A stretch of DNA of 64,000 bases from Lycium barbarum (taxonomy: Eukaryota > Streptophyta > Magnoliopsida > Solanales > Solanaceae): contig NC_083339.1 in NCBI RefSeq assembly GCF_019175385.1, positions 116,545,601 to 116,609,600 of the forward strand, given 5' to 3'. The first letter of the stretch is position 1; every line of letters starts with the position of its first letter. This document shows positions 47,407 through 58,722 of this stretch, piece by piece. The translations under genes and the position numbers were made by a program. The notes under the pieces were generated by a model. It did no database searches. It had not been told where the DNA came from and was given only the letters and a program-made list of their open reading frames with translations.

Positions 47407-50253
47407 ATGACTTCCGGCAAGGTGCTGACTCTCAACAATGTTCTGCACGTCCGACAATTAGAAAGAATTTAGTTTCAGCCGGACTACTCGTCAAAAACGG
47501 GTTTAAGTGTGTGCTGGTTAGTGAGAAAATTGTAATAAGTAAGAATGATATGTTCACAGGAAAGGGCTACCTCACTGAGGGACTTTTCAAACTCAATGTA
47601 ATGGTTGTTGACAGTTTTAATAAGAATTCAGCTTCGTCTTACTTATTGGAGTCAAATGATTTATGGCATGTTCGTTTAGGACATGTCAACTATAAAACCT
47701 TGCGAAAATTGATTAATTTAGAAGTATTGCCTAAATTCGAGTGTAATAAATCAAAATGTGAAATTTGTGTTGAATCTAAGTTTGTTAAACATCCATATAA
47801 GTCTATTTATAGGAGTTCAAATCCTTTAGACTTAATCCACACAGATATATGTGATATGAAGTCAATACCATCTCGCGGTGGGAAAAAGTATTTTATAACT
47901 TTTATTGACGATTGCACTCGATATTGTTATGTGTATTTTCTTAATAGTAAGGATGAAACAATTGATGCATTTAAGCAATACAAGAACGAAGTGGAAAATC
48001 AATTGAACAAAAGGATAAAAATGATTAGAAGTGATAGGGGTGGAGAATACGAATCTCCTTTAAGCAGAGATATGTTTAAAAAATAGAATTATTCATCAAA
48101 CTACTGCTCCCTACACACCACAATCAAATGGAATTGCGGAAAGGAAAAACCGAACATTAAAAGAAATGATGAATGTTTTATTAATAAGTTCCGGTTTACC
48201 GCAGAACTTGTGGGGAGAAGCTATCCTTACAGCTAATCGAATACTCAACAGGGTGCCCCACAGCAAAACACAATCTATTCCATATGAACTATGGAAAGGA
48301 AGAAAACCCAACTTGCAATATTTCAAAGTGTGGGGGTGTTTAGCAAAGGTTCAAGTTCCTTTGCCCAAAAGGGTAAAAATCGGACCAAAAACCGTGGATT
48401 GTGTTTTTATTGGCTATGCTACAAACAGCAAAGCTTGTCGGTTTTTGGTTCACAAATCGGACAATCCCGAAATTCATGTCAATACGGTAATTGAATCAGA
48501 TAATGCTGAATTCTTTGAAAACATTTATCCGTATAAAACTGAATGTGAGTCGTCAAGTGAGAGATCTAAACGACCGCGAGAAGAAACAAATGAAAGTAAA
48601 TCAACCAAAGAGGATCCAAGGCGTAGCAAACGTCAAAGGATATCTACTTCCTTTGGACCAGATTTTGTGACATTCTTGCTTGAAAATGAGCCTCAAACAT
48701 TTAAAGCAGCAATGTCTTCTTCTGATTCAACATTCTGGAAAGAGGCAGTCAATAGTGAGATTCAATCAATTTTGAACAACCATACATGGGAATTGGTTGA
48801 TCTTCCTCCTGGAAATAAACCTTTAGGATCAAAATGGATTTTTAAAAGGAAAATGAAAGCTGATGGCACTATTGACAAATATAAGGCAAGACTTGTGGTC
48901 AAAGGTTATAGACAAAAAGAAGGCCTTGATTACTTTGACACATATTCGCCAGTAACAAGGATAACATCTATTCGGGTGTTAGTGGCACTGGCAGCCGCAT
49001 ATGGTCTTGAAATCCATCAAATGGATGTCAAGACAGCTTTCTTAAATGGAGAATTGGAGGAAGAAATTTACATGGAACAACCTGAGGGTTTCGTAGTTCC
49101 TGGTAAAGAAAGGAAAGTGTGCAAACTTGTTAAGTCACTTTATGGACTTAAACAAGCACCTAAACAATGGCATGCGAAATTTTACCAAACAATGTTGGCA
49201 AATGGATTTAAGATTAATGAGTGTGACAAATGTGTTTACATTAAAAATACTCCAAATCATGAAGTCATTGTTTGTTTATATGTTGATGACATGTTGATAA
49301 TGAGTAGAGATATTATCGATGTAAATGCTACGAAGCGTATGCTTGCTAGCAAATTTGACATGAAAGACTTAGGGGTTGCTGATTTGATCTTGGGAATTAG
49401 GATCCATAAAACTCCACAAGGTCTAGCATTATCACAGTCACATTATATTGAAAAGGTACTTGATAAGTTCAAGTATTTAAATTTCAATGTTGCAAAGACT
49501 CCAATTGATGTAAGTTTTGCACTTCAAAAGAATGAAGGTGAAAGTGACTCACAATTGGACTATGCACGAGTTTTGGGAAGTTTAATGTATATTATGAATT
49601 GTACACGACCAGATATAGCATGTGCTATTAGCAAGCTGAGTCGATTCACGAGTAATCCCAATCAAACTCATTGGATGGCAATGAAACGAGTCTTGGGGTA
49701 TTTGAAACACACCCAAAACTATGCTTTGCATTATAATAAATATCCCGCAGTAATTGAGGGATATAGTGATGCAAACTGGATCACCGGATCATCTGAAGTT
49801 AAATCCACGAGTGGATATGTTTTCACCGTTGGTGGAGGAGCAGTGTCTTGGAAATCATCAAAATAGACATGCATCACCCGCTCTACAATGGAATCTGAAT
49901 TTATAGCTTTAGACAAGGCCGGTGAAGAAGCTGAATGGCTCCGAAATTTCTTGGAAGATATTCCATTTTGGCCCAAACCTTTGGCACCTATATGTATACA
50001 TTGTGATAGTCAAGCGGCAATAGGTAGGGCAGGGAGCGTTATGTACAACGGAAAATCGCGTCACATTCGACGGCGACACAATACTGTTAGACAACTACTC
50101 TCTAGTGGTGTTATCACTATTGACTACGTAAAGTCAAGAGATAACGTATCGGATCCGCTAAAAAAAGGCCTATCTAGAGAGGTTGTTGAAAGATCATCGA
50201 GGGGAATGGGGTTAAGGCCTAGGACAAGTCATCATGGCGGTAACTCTACCTAG
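47407..50253 (+). pseudogene. Copia pol (protease end, integrase, RT, RNase H), three lesions
   Basis: It begins at the tail of the protease region (MTSGKVLTLNNVLHV). Lesion 1: a frame change near 47460. Lesion 2: an A6 run at about 48078-48083 shifts the frame inside the integrase. Lesion 3: TAG at 49864-49866 within RNase H (SSK*TC). Domains: GAG-pre-integrase LWHVRLGHVNYKTLRKL and CEICVESK (zinc site), integrase core (DICDMKS, SDRGGEYE, then [11 protein letters not shown]), RT with [12 protein letters not shown] and catalytic [10 protein letters not shown], RNase H with YSDANW, TMESEFIAL and HCDSQAAIG. The integrase-before-RT order is diagnostic of Copia. It resembles the Tork/Tnt1 type. 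Confidence 0.92.
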
Positions 50254-50836
50254 TAGACTGGAGATCCCAAGAACTAGGTTCAAAGAGATCAAACAAAGTT
50301 ATGAATGGCGGTTCAACATTGTCAAATAACTCAACCCATTCTCGTGATGATGACAATGTTCAGAAACAAGGATAAAACTTTAAGGCTTTTTAATGAATTA
50401 ATAAAGCATTGAAGTTTTTTAATGATTATCTAAGTCTGGCATAAAATGACTAGATAGTGTGTCTATAGGACTACACGTTTAGAAATCACCTATGTGACTG
50501 TGAAGTATAAGCCGCTTCAAGGGGAATGATGGAAAAGGCCCATTCTCTATGCATTCACGAAACCAGGCGGTGTTCATGGCTGAAACGAACACAACCGTGA
50601 GAACCATAGAAGGTTGAGGGTTAATTGTGTGACTTATGTTGTCTAGTTATACAACAAAGCTCGACGGTTCAAAGATATCGCATCTACCGATTGATCGAGT
50701 ATATCCGATATAAGTTCACTACGGAAAGCTCAAAGGGAAACCTACTTATCCAGATGCAATTAATCTTCGCTTGTATATCACACACTTATCCGTGCATTCC
50801 TTTATCTTATAGCCATTCCCCATTCATGTGGGGGAT

Positions 50837-51658
50837 TTTTGGGTTTAATTGATAAGTTGAATGGGAAATGGAGGGAAAAAAAAAGTGGAAGAAAAAAAAA
50901 ATGAGTTGTTCCCTCTTGCTTTATGAAATAAGCATTTGTCCCTCATAGGTGGTGGAAAGAAAAGTTCTCCTACTTAAAAGTACAAGCACTCCTTCGTGTT
51001 GCTAAAGGGTCAAGAAGAGGGTCTCCCCTCGCGCCGTCGTCGTCGCTCGGCTCGGCTTCGGCTTCGGCTTCGGTCAAATGATTTGATTGAAAATCTTTTT
51101 GGAACAAATCTCCTTTAATTTTAATTAATTAATTGAAAATCCTGACCCGTGACCCGATCCGTTTCTTTCTTTCCCGGATTAATTTAAAACATTTCCCTCC
51201 GTTTTTTCCAACGGAATTTTCTGAAAGGTTGCAACCTTTTCTGGAAAGTTGCAAACCTTTTCCCAAACAGGCTATATATTTCTGTTGATCCTCAGAATTG
51301 TTCCTTACGAAAAATTTCTGATATTCATCTTCTTCTTTTCTGCACTTCTTAAAAATCTCGTGTGATATACTACCTTCGAGTGGTTCGCAGTCACCTTAAT
51401 TTGCTGTACCGCTATTTTGGTGAGTAAATCGTTCTATCCTGGGAGGAAAGATTCCAAAACCTCGGGTACATTGAGGGGGATAATTTCCTTAAGGACACAC
51501 TGTGCATTCAGTGGACTCGATTTTTGTTCTTACATATTTTCCAGACACTGTTCTTAGTTTTCCAGTTTCTGTCCAGTTTCTATTTTATATTTTCAAAAAT
51601 TATTGTTACTGTTTTAACTTTGTTTTTTACAATACAGATTAATAACAATCTTATAACA
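50837..51658 (+). repeat. Copia 3' LTR
   Basis: The second copy of the 45978 LTR; the first base pair reads TT instead of TG (TTTTGGGTTTAATTG). It ends near ..ACAATCTTATAACA. It includes the 107-bp stretch (51165-51270, TTTCCCTCCGTTTTTTCC..) missing from the 5' LTR. 50254-50836 between pol and this LTR is non-coding. Confidence 0.85.
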
Positions 51659-54060
51659 AATGAGACATTCTCTCTTTTTTTTTCTTATATATATAAACCC
51701 ACGCGTATTTCGTTACGTTTAGTTGTAGTTGGTTCTTGTGTTATTTTTACTACGGTAGATTTTCGCTACTATTTTAAAATTTTTGCTACAGGATGAAAAA
51801 AATTGAAATGCTAATTAGTAGAAGCAACATAAATACTAATTAATAGAAACAACATATTTTAAATTTTTATAGAGAGTTTTCTTATAATGCTGAAAATTCA
51901 TTTCTTTCACCTTGTGAGTTGTGACTAGCATAGAGAAGATTACTCACTCCATTTGGAATATATTTTTGTATTTGGTTGTATTAATTTTTTTTTTTTCAAA
52001 TGAGATGTTTATCAAAATTAAGACTATAATTGATAAACGTAATTTCTACTCTTAATTGATATCCACAAATCTTGTGTCTTTCGTTTTTATACTCCTAAAC
52101 ATATTTATTTAATGTATAAAAGATTATAGTAAACAGATGTAATAATAAGATATAGCGTGAAAGCTCAAAAGTCTTTATTAAGAAATCATTGTATGCATAG
52201 AGAATTAGGTATTCCGATAAAAGAGAGGAAATTAAAACGAAAAATTATACTTGCAACTTAATACAATAAATTGCAGTTTCAACATATAACCTCTTATTCC
52301 ATTAACTTCATCACCCATCCACCCTAAATTTTATTTCTACTTTGTCCCTATGGAAGGCATGTACTTAAAAAGAGTAAAGAATTTTTGTTTTGTATACGGG
52401 AAGAAGATGGAAGAAAAAATTAAAGATCTACTCTTCTTTGCCACTGACACTACTCCTTTCATCAAAATAAGTAATTACAATCTATAGAACTAATGTTTGT
52501 ATGTATATATTTTGAAATTTTGTGCAGCTAACTGAAAAAAAAATTGATATCAGATAGTTTATAGAATTTAATTTAGATACGTATACATAGTAGATACTTA
52601 ATAAATTCTTTAATTTTATTCATAATCGCGCGAAGCGCGGATAGATTCACTAATTAACAAAATATGAGAAAGCATGGATAAGTAAAGTAAATGGGTAAAG
52701 CTAAGGCAAAAATAATTTATTTTAATTTCTCCAGTTGAAATTAGCTATTTTGAATAAAACACACTTCAAATTTCCAGCATATGCTAGGCAAATTATCATT
52801 TCTTTTAAGAAGTTAGGTCTTGCCTCTATTTTTGAATCATTGAATGTCAAAACAATTTTCAAATTTACATTTTTTCAATTCTTAGACAGATATAATTATA
52901 TTTCTGAACAAATCTAATGAAATAAGTATGAAATATTAAAGAAATTAAATTTAATTAAGAGCACAAGAAAATAGATTATGAATTTAAAGAATGCATATAA
53001 TTACCTTAGAAAAAATGTATTCAACTTTGAGGTAGATATCACTGAGGGTATCAGGCTCCTCGAAGTATATGGCATAGCAAAAATAATCAAATTTAGCAAA
53101 TACTGAGTGAGAAATTATGAAACACAAAAGAGTAACCTTTTCAACCAAAACATTTGCCAAACCTTTGGCTGTAAGTTAAATGGGTCTATTTGAATTTGCT
53201 GGAAAGCTAGCATATACAACTAAGTTCAACCAAAATAAAATATTCTCTAACACGTGAATCTTATAAGACAAATTTTTACCATACAAAGTAAAAAATTATA
53301 AATATACTGGACCTCATGCTGGAGAACTTCCTAATACCGTCGGAGCTAAAATGGATAGATCATATATTTTAATTTCTTGCTCAGTACATATCCAAACCTA
53401 TCCATGGCTTTTTCAGTCTCTTTGTATGGGAACTTAACATAAAATGTGAACTTTGTATACCCATAATGATGAGACATGTAATGCCACAATATAAAAGGAA
53501 AATCACAGTATAGTAATTGTAGAAAATCCTAAGAATCCCAATATGAAGTAATCCATGCATACATAAGATTTCTTTCCTTACTCTTGGAGGAGGTGGAAAT
53601 TCGCTTGAATGGTGATTTGTGAATTTCTCCGCTTTGCACAATGCATTGTTGTGTGCACATGATCATCAAGAGTTTGATCCGAAGAATGTTGAGGTGATTT
53701 TCTTATTGACCCAATTGTCTTTGTAGGTTACTTCTCGTCTTTTTATCTCCTATTTTTAGCACTTTTACTACACATTACTAAAAATTTATTACAGCAAGTT
53801 GGAGAAGAATAATAACGTTTTTTTATCCCATATCTTTAGCACATTACTATACAATTAATAAAAATTAAAGGGAGGGAGAAGAACCATAACGTTTACAGAT
53901 TTTAATAGACCTTTAATTTGACTTTTAAATATAAGTTAAATTAAACTAATAGGATGGAGGACAGGAAAAAAGTCAAAAAAAGAGAAAAAAAGATAAATGT
54001 CAATGGAGGCCATAAAGAGGTGCCACATAGGATTGTCTATGCCTAACTTTATATTATATA

Positions 54061-56099
54061 CCAGTGAATTTGACCTGTGCTTCGCGCGGCTATTCCGTGG
54101 AAAAATACCAATGGAGTTATGCTATAATTTTTTTAGTTAGATTATATTTGAGAGATAAAAAAGAAGAACCATGAGAATTATTAATATCAGCTATAAAAAT
54201 CACATCTATTAATATCATACTAATAATAATTCAGGCAAGTAGATTACTCGGAGTAAAAATTACAAAATTTGTTAGCTATATCCTGATAGTATGTGGAAAA
54301 AATTCCTAAAAACTCAATTTCTTATCATACATTAGTCATGTAGCACCATTCATACTTCTATAATTCTAACAATTGTGCTTAGAAGAGGTCTGGTGAGACT
54401 CTCCCTAATTCCTAATCGACATCCCTGAATAGAATAAAATTGAGGAAAAGAATGTAAGGAAAAAAAATAGATGACTAAATACTTACATGAGTTGAGACAA
54501 TTAAAACCTTGAACACACTTAATTTTCTTTCTCATTTAATTCAATTATAATTGGATATTTTTTTTATAGATAAAAGAAGAGTTAGATTTTAATTTCATTT
54601 TTTACTGATATTTTACGTTAGTTTCTTCTTGTTTTAGAAGATAAATTACAAAAAAAAAAATTTTAATCTACTAATATTAGAATCAGATTAGACACTTTTA
54701 GAAACTTTGAAATCTCATTAAATAAGTTTAAATTAAAAACTACCGACACGAAAAAAGTATTGTTAGTTAAGTATATACAATGTAATTTCCATAAAATTGT
54801 ACATGAACTACGATTATGAATAGGGTATAAAAAGTCAAAATATGCATGATAATGTGATGTATTTCAGATTCTTCGTATACCACTCACTCCAACTTTTAAT
54901 AGCAAAAGAATATTAACTTCTTTTTCCCCAAGGCACTACAAAATTGATCAGAACTTAAAGCAAGGAATCATTCAAAAGTAATATAAAGTTAATTGACCTT
55001 CATTCCTTCAAAAGTTTTTTTTTCCCTTATACATGGTTTATGCACAAAAGAAAATTAATAAAATAAATGATAAAAATATAATTTGACCTTTATTCCCTTT
55101 CACGTGAAATTAATTATGTAGGCAAAGTCTCTTTTTTTTTTTTTTTTTTTTTTTTATCAAACATCTTCATCTAAAAAGGTAATTGATATATCAATTACCA
55201 CTACTTATGATAGACTTTAAACGTCTCTTAATCGCAATTGCTTCAGAAAATACTGATTAAAAACGACTTAACAATATCCTCGTGAGCAAAATAATCCAAA
55301 TATACACATTAATCAACCTGCAAAAAAAAAAAAAAAACACCACAAGAAATTTAAAAAGGAGAAAGAAAAACATCATAAATTTATCTCGCTAAGCACAGTT
55401 CAAGCAATTGAAGCCGGAAAAGGCTTCAAATACAATTCAAAAGCCTAATATTTTCAATTAAGAATTTCAATGAAAAGTAGAAAAAAATTAAAATTGATGT
55501 AAATAATAACAATTGGCACTACAATTTTCAGTATCCGTTAAGAAAATTCAAAATTCATGAACCATATAGAAAGAAGCACTGAAGGACAGAAGAAGATAAA
55601 GTACCTGGACCAGCAGTGAAGTGGTTGAAGGCTGGGATTTTGAAGTAGAAATAGGTCTGAAAATGAGGAAGAAAGAGGGACTTTAGGAGAAGAAATAATT
55701 AGTAGTAATTAGGAGAGAAATAATTAGTAATAGGTTGAGGGATGTTAATTACATTAATGAGGAGAGAAATAATTAGTAGTAGTTAAGGCCTTAAGGGCTG
55801 TTAAATACATATGTTACTGAAGAGGAAAAGGTGGGAGAAAGGCCAAGAGCATAATACTCAATTAAGAATATGAATTGATTACGGGATAATAATATCACTT
55901 TAAAGTGTTTCAGCATAATTAGAGAGTTAAAAAGATGTTTTTTTTTTTTACATAGCACATTTAACATAATTAACAAAGGCCATAAATTGGAAATAATAGA
56001 AAAAGTGTCAAAAAAAGGAGAAAAAAGATAATTGTATTTCTTGGCCATAGAAAGATGCCACATAGGATTGCTTATGCCTAGCTTTATATTTTATATAGA
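54061..56099 (-). mobile_element. Helitron B, 2.0 kb
   Basis: The 3' end on minus is GCCGCGCGAAGCACAGG then TCAAATTCACTGG (CTAG changed to CTGG; CCAG on plus at 54061-54064). The 5' end is TCTATATAAAATATAAAGCT at 56099-56080, followed on plus by T. It adjoins Helitron C head to tail, probably inserted at or next to its terminus. No gene is recognised; ORFs at 54350 and 55791 are spurious. Confidence 0.7.
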
Positions 56100-56646
56100 T
56101 TGATTCTTCTTTTATTGTTGTTATTCGTAGTTTAGAATGAAACATAAAGAAAAATATAAAGTAAGCGTTAAAATTTAAAATAAATTAACATTAAAACGTT
56201 AAATTGGATCTATTTAGATTTGAAGTCAGGAATAGCTTTTAAATAAACAAATGTCTATAAAATTTATATATACCACTTTTTCATTTATCTATTTTTTTTA
56301 AAAATTTGCTAATGCAAAATCCAATTCATCTAAGTCTACTTTTAAAAAAATATATTATATTTTTATTTAATATAAATTAAATTACTATTTATATGCATAA
56401 GAAATTTAATCTATTCTATCTTGAGTAAATTTATAATTTATTAATATCGTGGTTGTACCGCGCGAAGCGTGGGATATTTCACTAGTTATAAATATACACC
56501 TACCAAAAATCTAATATGACAATTTAAAATTCAATACTAACTTTTTAAAATATCGAATCAGCTTATAAAACCCAATATAACAGATTGATCCACCAAATCA
56601 AAATCTACTATATTAAATAATATCAATAACATTATGGTGATAGAAG

Positions 56647-57495
56647 TAGGGGTGCTTATCGGTCGGTTCGATTCAGTTTTATGAATTACCGGTTCGGTTT
56701 ATCGGTTTTCAGTTTGTAAATATGCCAAATCAAAACCAAACCGACAAGATATTCGTTAACGCTAGTATTTTTTCCTTTCTCTTGTTTTCATATGTTCATA
56801 TATACATTGCCTTCATGCAATGGCGAATTTAGGGGGGATTTTTGGAGCACGTAAACACATGGTCTCGCCGTAAAATTAGGTATTTTATGTGTATATTTTC
56901 TAAAATTAGTATAATATACTTATGGGAACACATACTACAAAAGACTAAATGGTGCACTTGGTTGAAAATTGAATGGTGAACCCATGCTCCAGAAATCCTA
57001 GATTCGCCTCTGCCTTCATGCATAAAATCTACCCAAATTACAAGATAAAAACTATAAACATGCATTGTAGCAATCTTTCAAGAACAAAACAAGGTCAGTT
57101 CACGGTTCATAAACAAGGTCAACCCCATTTGTTCATTTGAGAAGTGAGGAAGAGAGGCAAAGACAGAGAGACATCGAAAGTCTTAGTTTCGTATGAGTTT
57201 TTGAGAGAGTAAGCTTGCCTGCCGTAAGTAATTTAGAAATAGGTTTGTATTTAAAAATTAAAATTTAAAGTCATTAATATATAATTAGGGATGAAAAGAT
57301 AATTTTAATATAAGTTTATTGGGTTATCGGTTTAACCATTAATTAAATCCTTCAAATCAGAAACCGACCTGCTAACCCAATAAAATAAATTTACAAGACC
57401 ATTTACAAACCGTTAACCCAATAACCTGATATCGATAAACCAGTAGCGTTTTTGTTGGTTCGGTTTATAGGTTAAATAATTTTTGCACACTCCTA
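56647..57495. mobile_element. hAT-like non-autonomous element, TSD GATAGAAG
   Basis: The termini are TAGGGGTGCTTATCGG and, reverse complemented, TAGGAGTGTGCAAAAATT. GATAGAAG flanks exactly (56639-56646 and 57496-57503). TAGGGGTG-type ends with an 8-bp duplication are typical of hAT MITEs. The sub-ends carry GGTTCGGTTTATCGGTT-like repeats on the left and their inverse on the right. Net length without the nested MITE is about 0.65 kb. Confidence 0.85.
56820..57010. mobile_element. 191-bp MITE nested in the hAT-like element
   Basis: TGCCTTCATGCA flanks it exactly (56808-56819 and 57011-57022). The ends are inverted: left TGGCGAATTTAGGGGGGATT, right (reverse complement) AGGCGAATCTAGGATTTCTG. A 10-12 bp duplication is longest for MULE-type MITEs. 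Removing it rejoins the host element. Confidence 0.8.
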
Positions 57496-57503
57496 GATAG
57501 AAG

Positions 57504-58019
57504 TACTCTTTTTATTTAAACAATTTTACCCTTTAAGCATTTGAATTTGCAAATATATGTTACATTCACTTATGAGGCATTCACCAAACCATTTAAAATT
57601 GTAAATGTTAATTAAAACAAGATAAAACTTTTACTCAAATTGACACGTGTTTTAGCGGCGCTATGATATTAATATATTTTCGTCCCAAAATATATTAAGT
57701 GGCGAATTCGAAAAACCTCAATTATTTTGAAGTTAAAAGTGACGTTCGTCACTAAGTAGACCTTATATTTGTCACTAATTATATCTTAACAACCTACAAT
57801 TGGAATTGTCTTTAATTTGTAGTTAAAATTCTAGCACCATGTTATTTTAGCGACGAAACATTAAATCTGTCTTTTAGCTCCATTTAGTCATCCATGATTT
57901 GACCACGAAGGATTGGCAAAACAAATTTTGTCAAAAGAGATATAATGATGAAATAAGATATTTTGGTGACAAGAAGAGTTCGTCAGTAAACGAGCCTCAC
58001 ACAACTGGCAGCCAGTGTG
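57504..58019. other. Intergenic, no gene; weak CACTA-like phrases
   Basis: Around 57650-57970 phrases such as TTTTAGCGGCGCTATG, GTGACGTTCGTCACTA and TTTTAGCGACGAAAC resemble subterminal repeats of CACTA elements, but no CACTA terminus is found. Confidence 0.35.
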
Positions 58020-58484
58020 AGGCACAAAGTGTCTCGTATCTACTATTGCTAACTCACCCAGCTGTACATGTCCGTCAATGACTAAAGCTACAACTGATCC
58101 ATTTCTCAATTAAACTGAAAAATGACGAGAAAAAGCCAGTCTTTTTGTTTTCATAAAACAGCAATTCATCACATTAGTGATACTCACCAAATATCCAGAA
58201 AGTAAACTATCAACGGATTTTCAGGCACCACAAGTGGAAAGAAAATAGAAGCAACAAAATTATGAATTGACCTCATATGCAAATGTAACATAACATGCAC
58301 ACAGAGATAACAGAGAACTTGGGGCTAAAGGGTACTCTGTTATTCTATGATAAGCTGAAACTACAAGTAAGAGAAAGGGAAAGCAACAGATCAGTAACAA
58401 GAAGGAGAAAGAGCAGTAGCCTAAATCTTCTAAATTGCAGCTACATTCCTATTAAAACTAACAACCCCTTGCAGTTCCTCACCC
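58020..58484. repeat. Displaced copy of the DWNN gene 3' end
   Basis: Same orientation as 36786-37245. On minus it still reads LQGVVSFNRNVAAI and a stop, then the matching 3' flank. The rest of the DWNN gene is absent. It lies 240 bp beyond the MATE stop codon. It is a pseudogene fragment from segmental duplication or template switching. Confidence 0.9.
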
Positions 58485-58722
58485 TCACTATGTGAAGAGT
58501 ATCTTTTAGCCCGGTCACCTACAAAATTCGTTAACCTATTTGATCCATATTTTACCCGTGTACACCTCATAATTTCTGCTTTGGCCTAGCTGTCATCCAC
58601 CTTGGCATCTGACATGGATTTAGGCTCCACTTCATTCAAATGTAGATTCTATCCAAAATCATTAACTGGTTAACAAAGATGAAGATTCGTCATCCTCTAA
58701 TATCACTGCAAAATCTTTAATC

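Larger units (their letters stand above)
45978..51658 (+). mobile_element. Ty1/Copia retrotransposon with both LTRs, gag replaced by foreign LTR DNA
   Basis: Two LTR copies (45978-46695 and 50837 to about 51658) flank a Copia pol region in plus orientation. A purine-rich tract (GTGGGGGA) precedes the 3' LTR. The left internal part (46696 to about 47400) is not Copia: it starts TGTTGACACCCAATTTTGGC like another LTR, and PBS, gag and most of the protease are gone. The element is inactive. No clean 5-bp target duplication was found. The element lies inside Helitron E. Confidence 0.85.
44414..52653 (+). mobile_element. Helitron E, inside C, holding a Copia element
   Basis: The 5' end is A|TTTATATATAATATAAAG then CTAGACATAAGAG, with the canonical TC changed to TT. 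The 3' end is a CGCGCGAAGCGCG hairpin then ATTCACTAA (52653), CTAA being an allowed CTRR terminus. The net length without the Copia element is about 2.6 kb. A G25-like run sits at 45487-45511. Confidence 0.65.
43900..54060 (-). mobile_element. Helitron C, inside D, holding E
   Basis: The 3' end on minus is the hairpin CCATGCAAAGCACGG then GATTCACTAG (CTAG at 43900-43903, preceded by A). The 5' end is near 54060, TATAATATAAAGTTAGGCATAG, but the first TC is lost or overwritten where Helitron B adjoins. The net length without E is about 1.9 kb. The part from 52654 to 54060 has no recognisable gene. Confidence 0.65.
42156..56485 (+). mobile_element. Helitron D, outermost of the nest
   Basis: The 5' end is A|TCTATGTATAATATAAAACTAGG (42156). 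The 3' end is a CCGCGCGAAGCGTGG hairpin followed by ..TTTCACTAG|TT (CTAG 56482-56485). It contains Helitrons C and B; without them its length is about 2.1 kb, similar to the others. The pairing of ends is inferred from complete bracketing. No Helitron protein is present. The stretches 42230-43899 and 56100-56440 show no gene. Confidence 0.7.

Noticed and set aside
57650..57970. CACTA transposon
   Set aside because: Only subterminal-like phrases; no CACTA terminus or 3-bp target duplication could be located.
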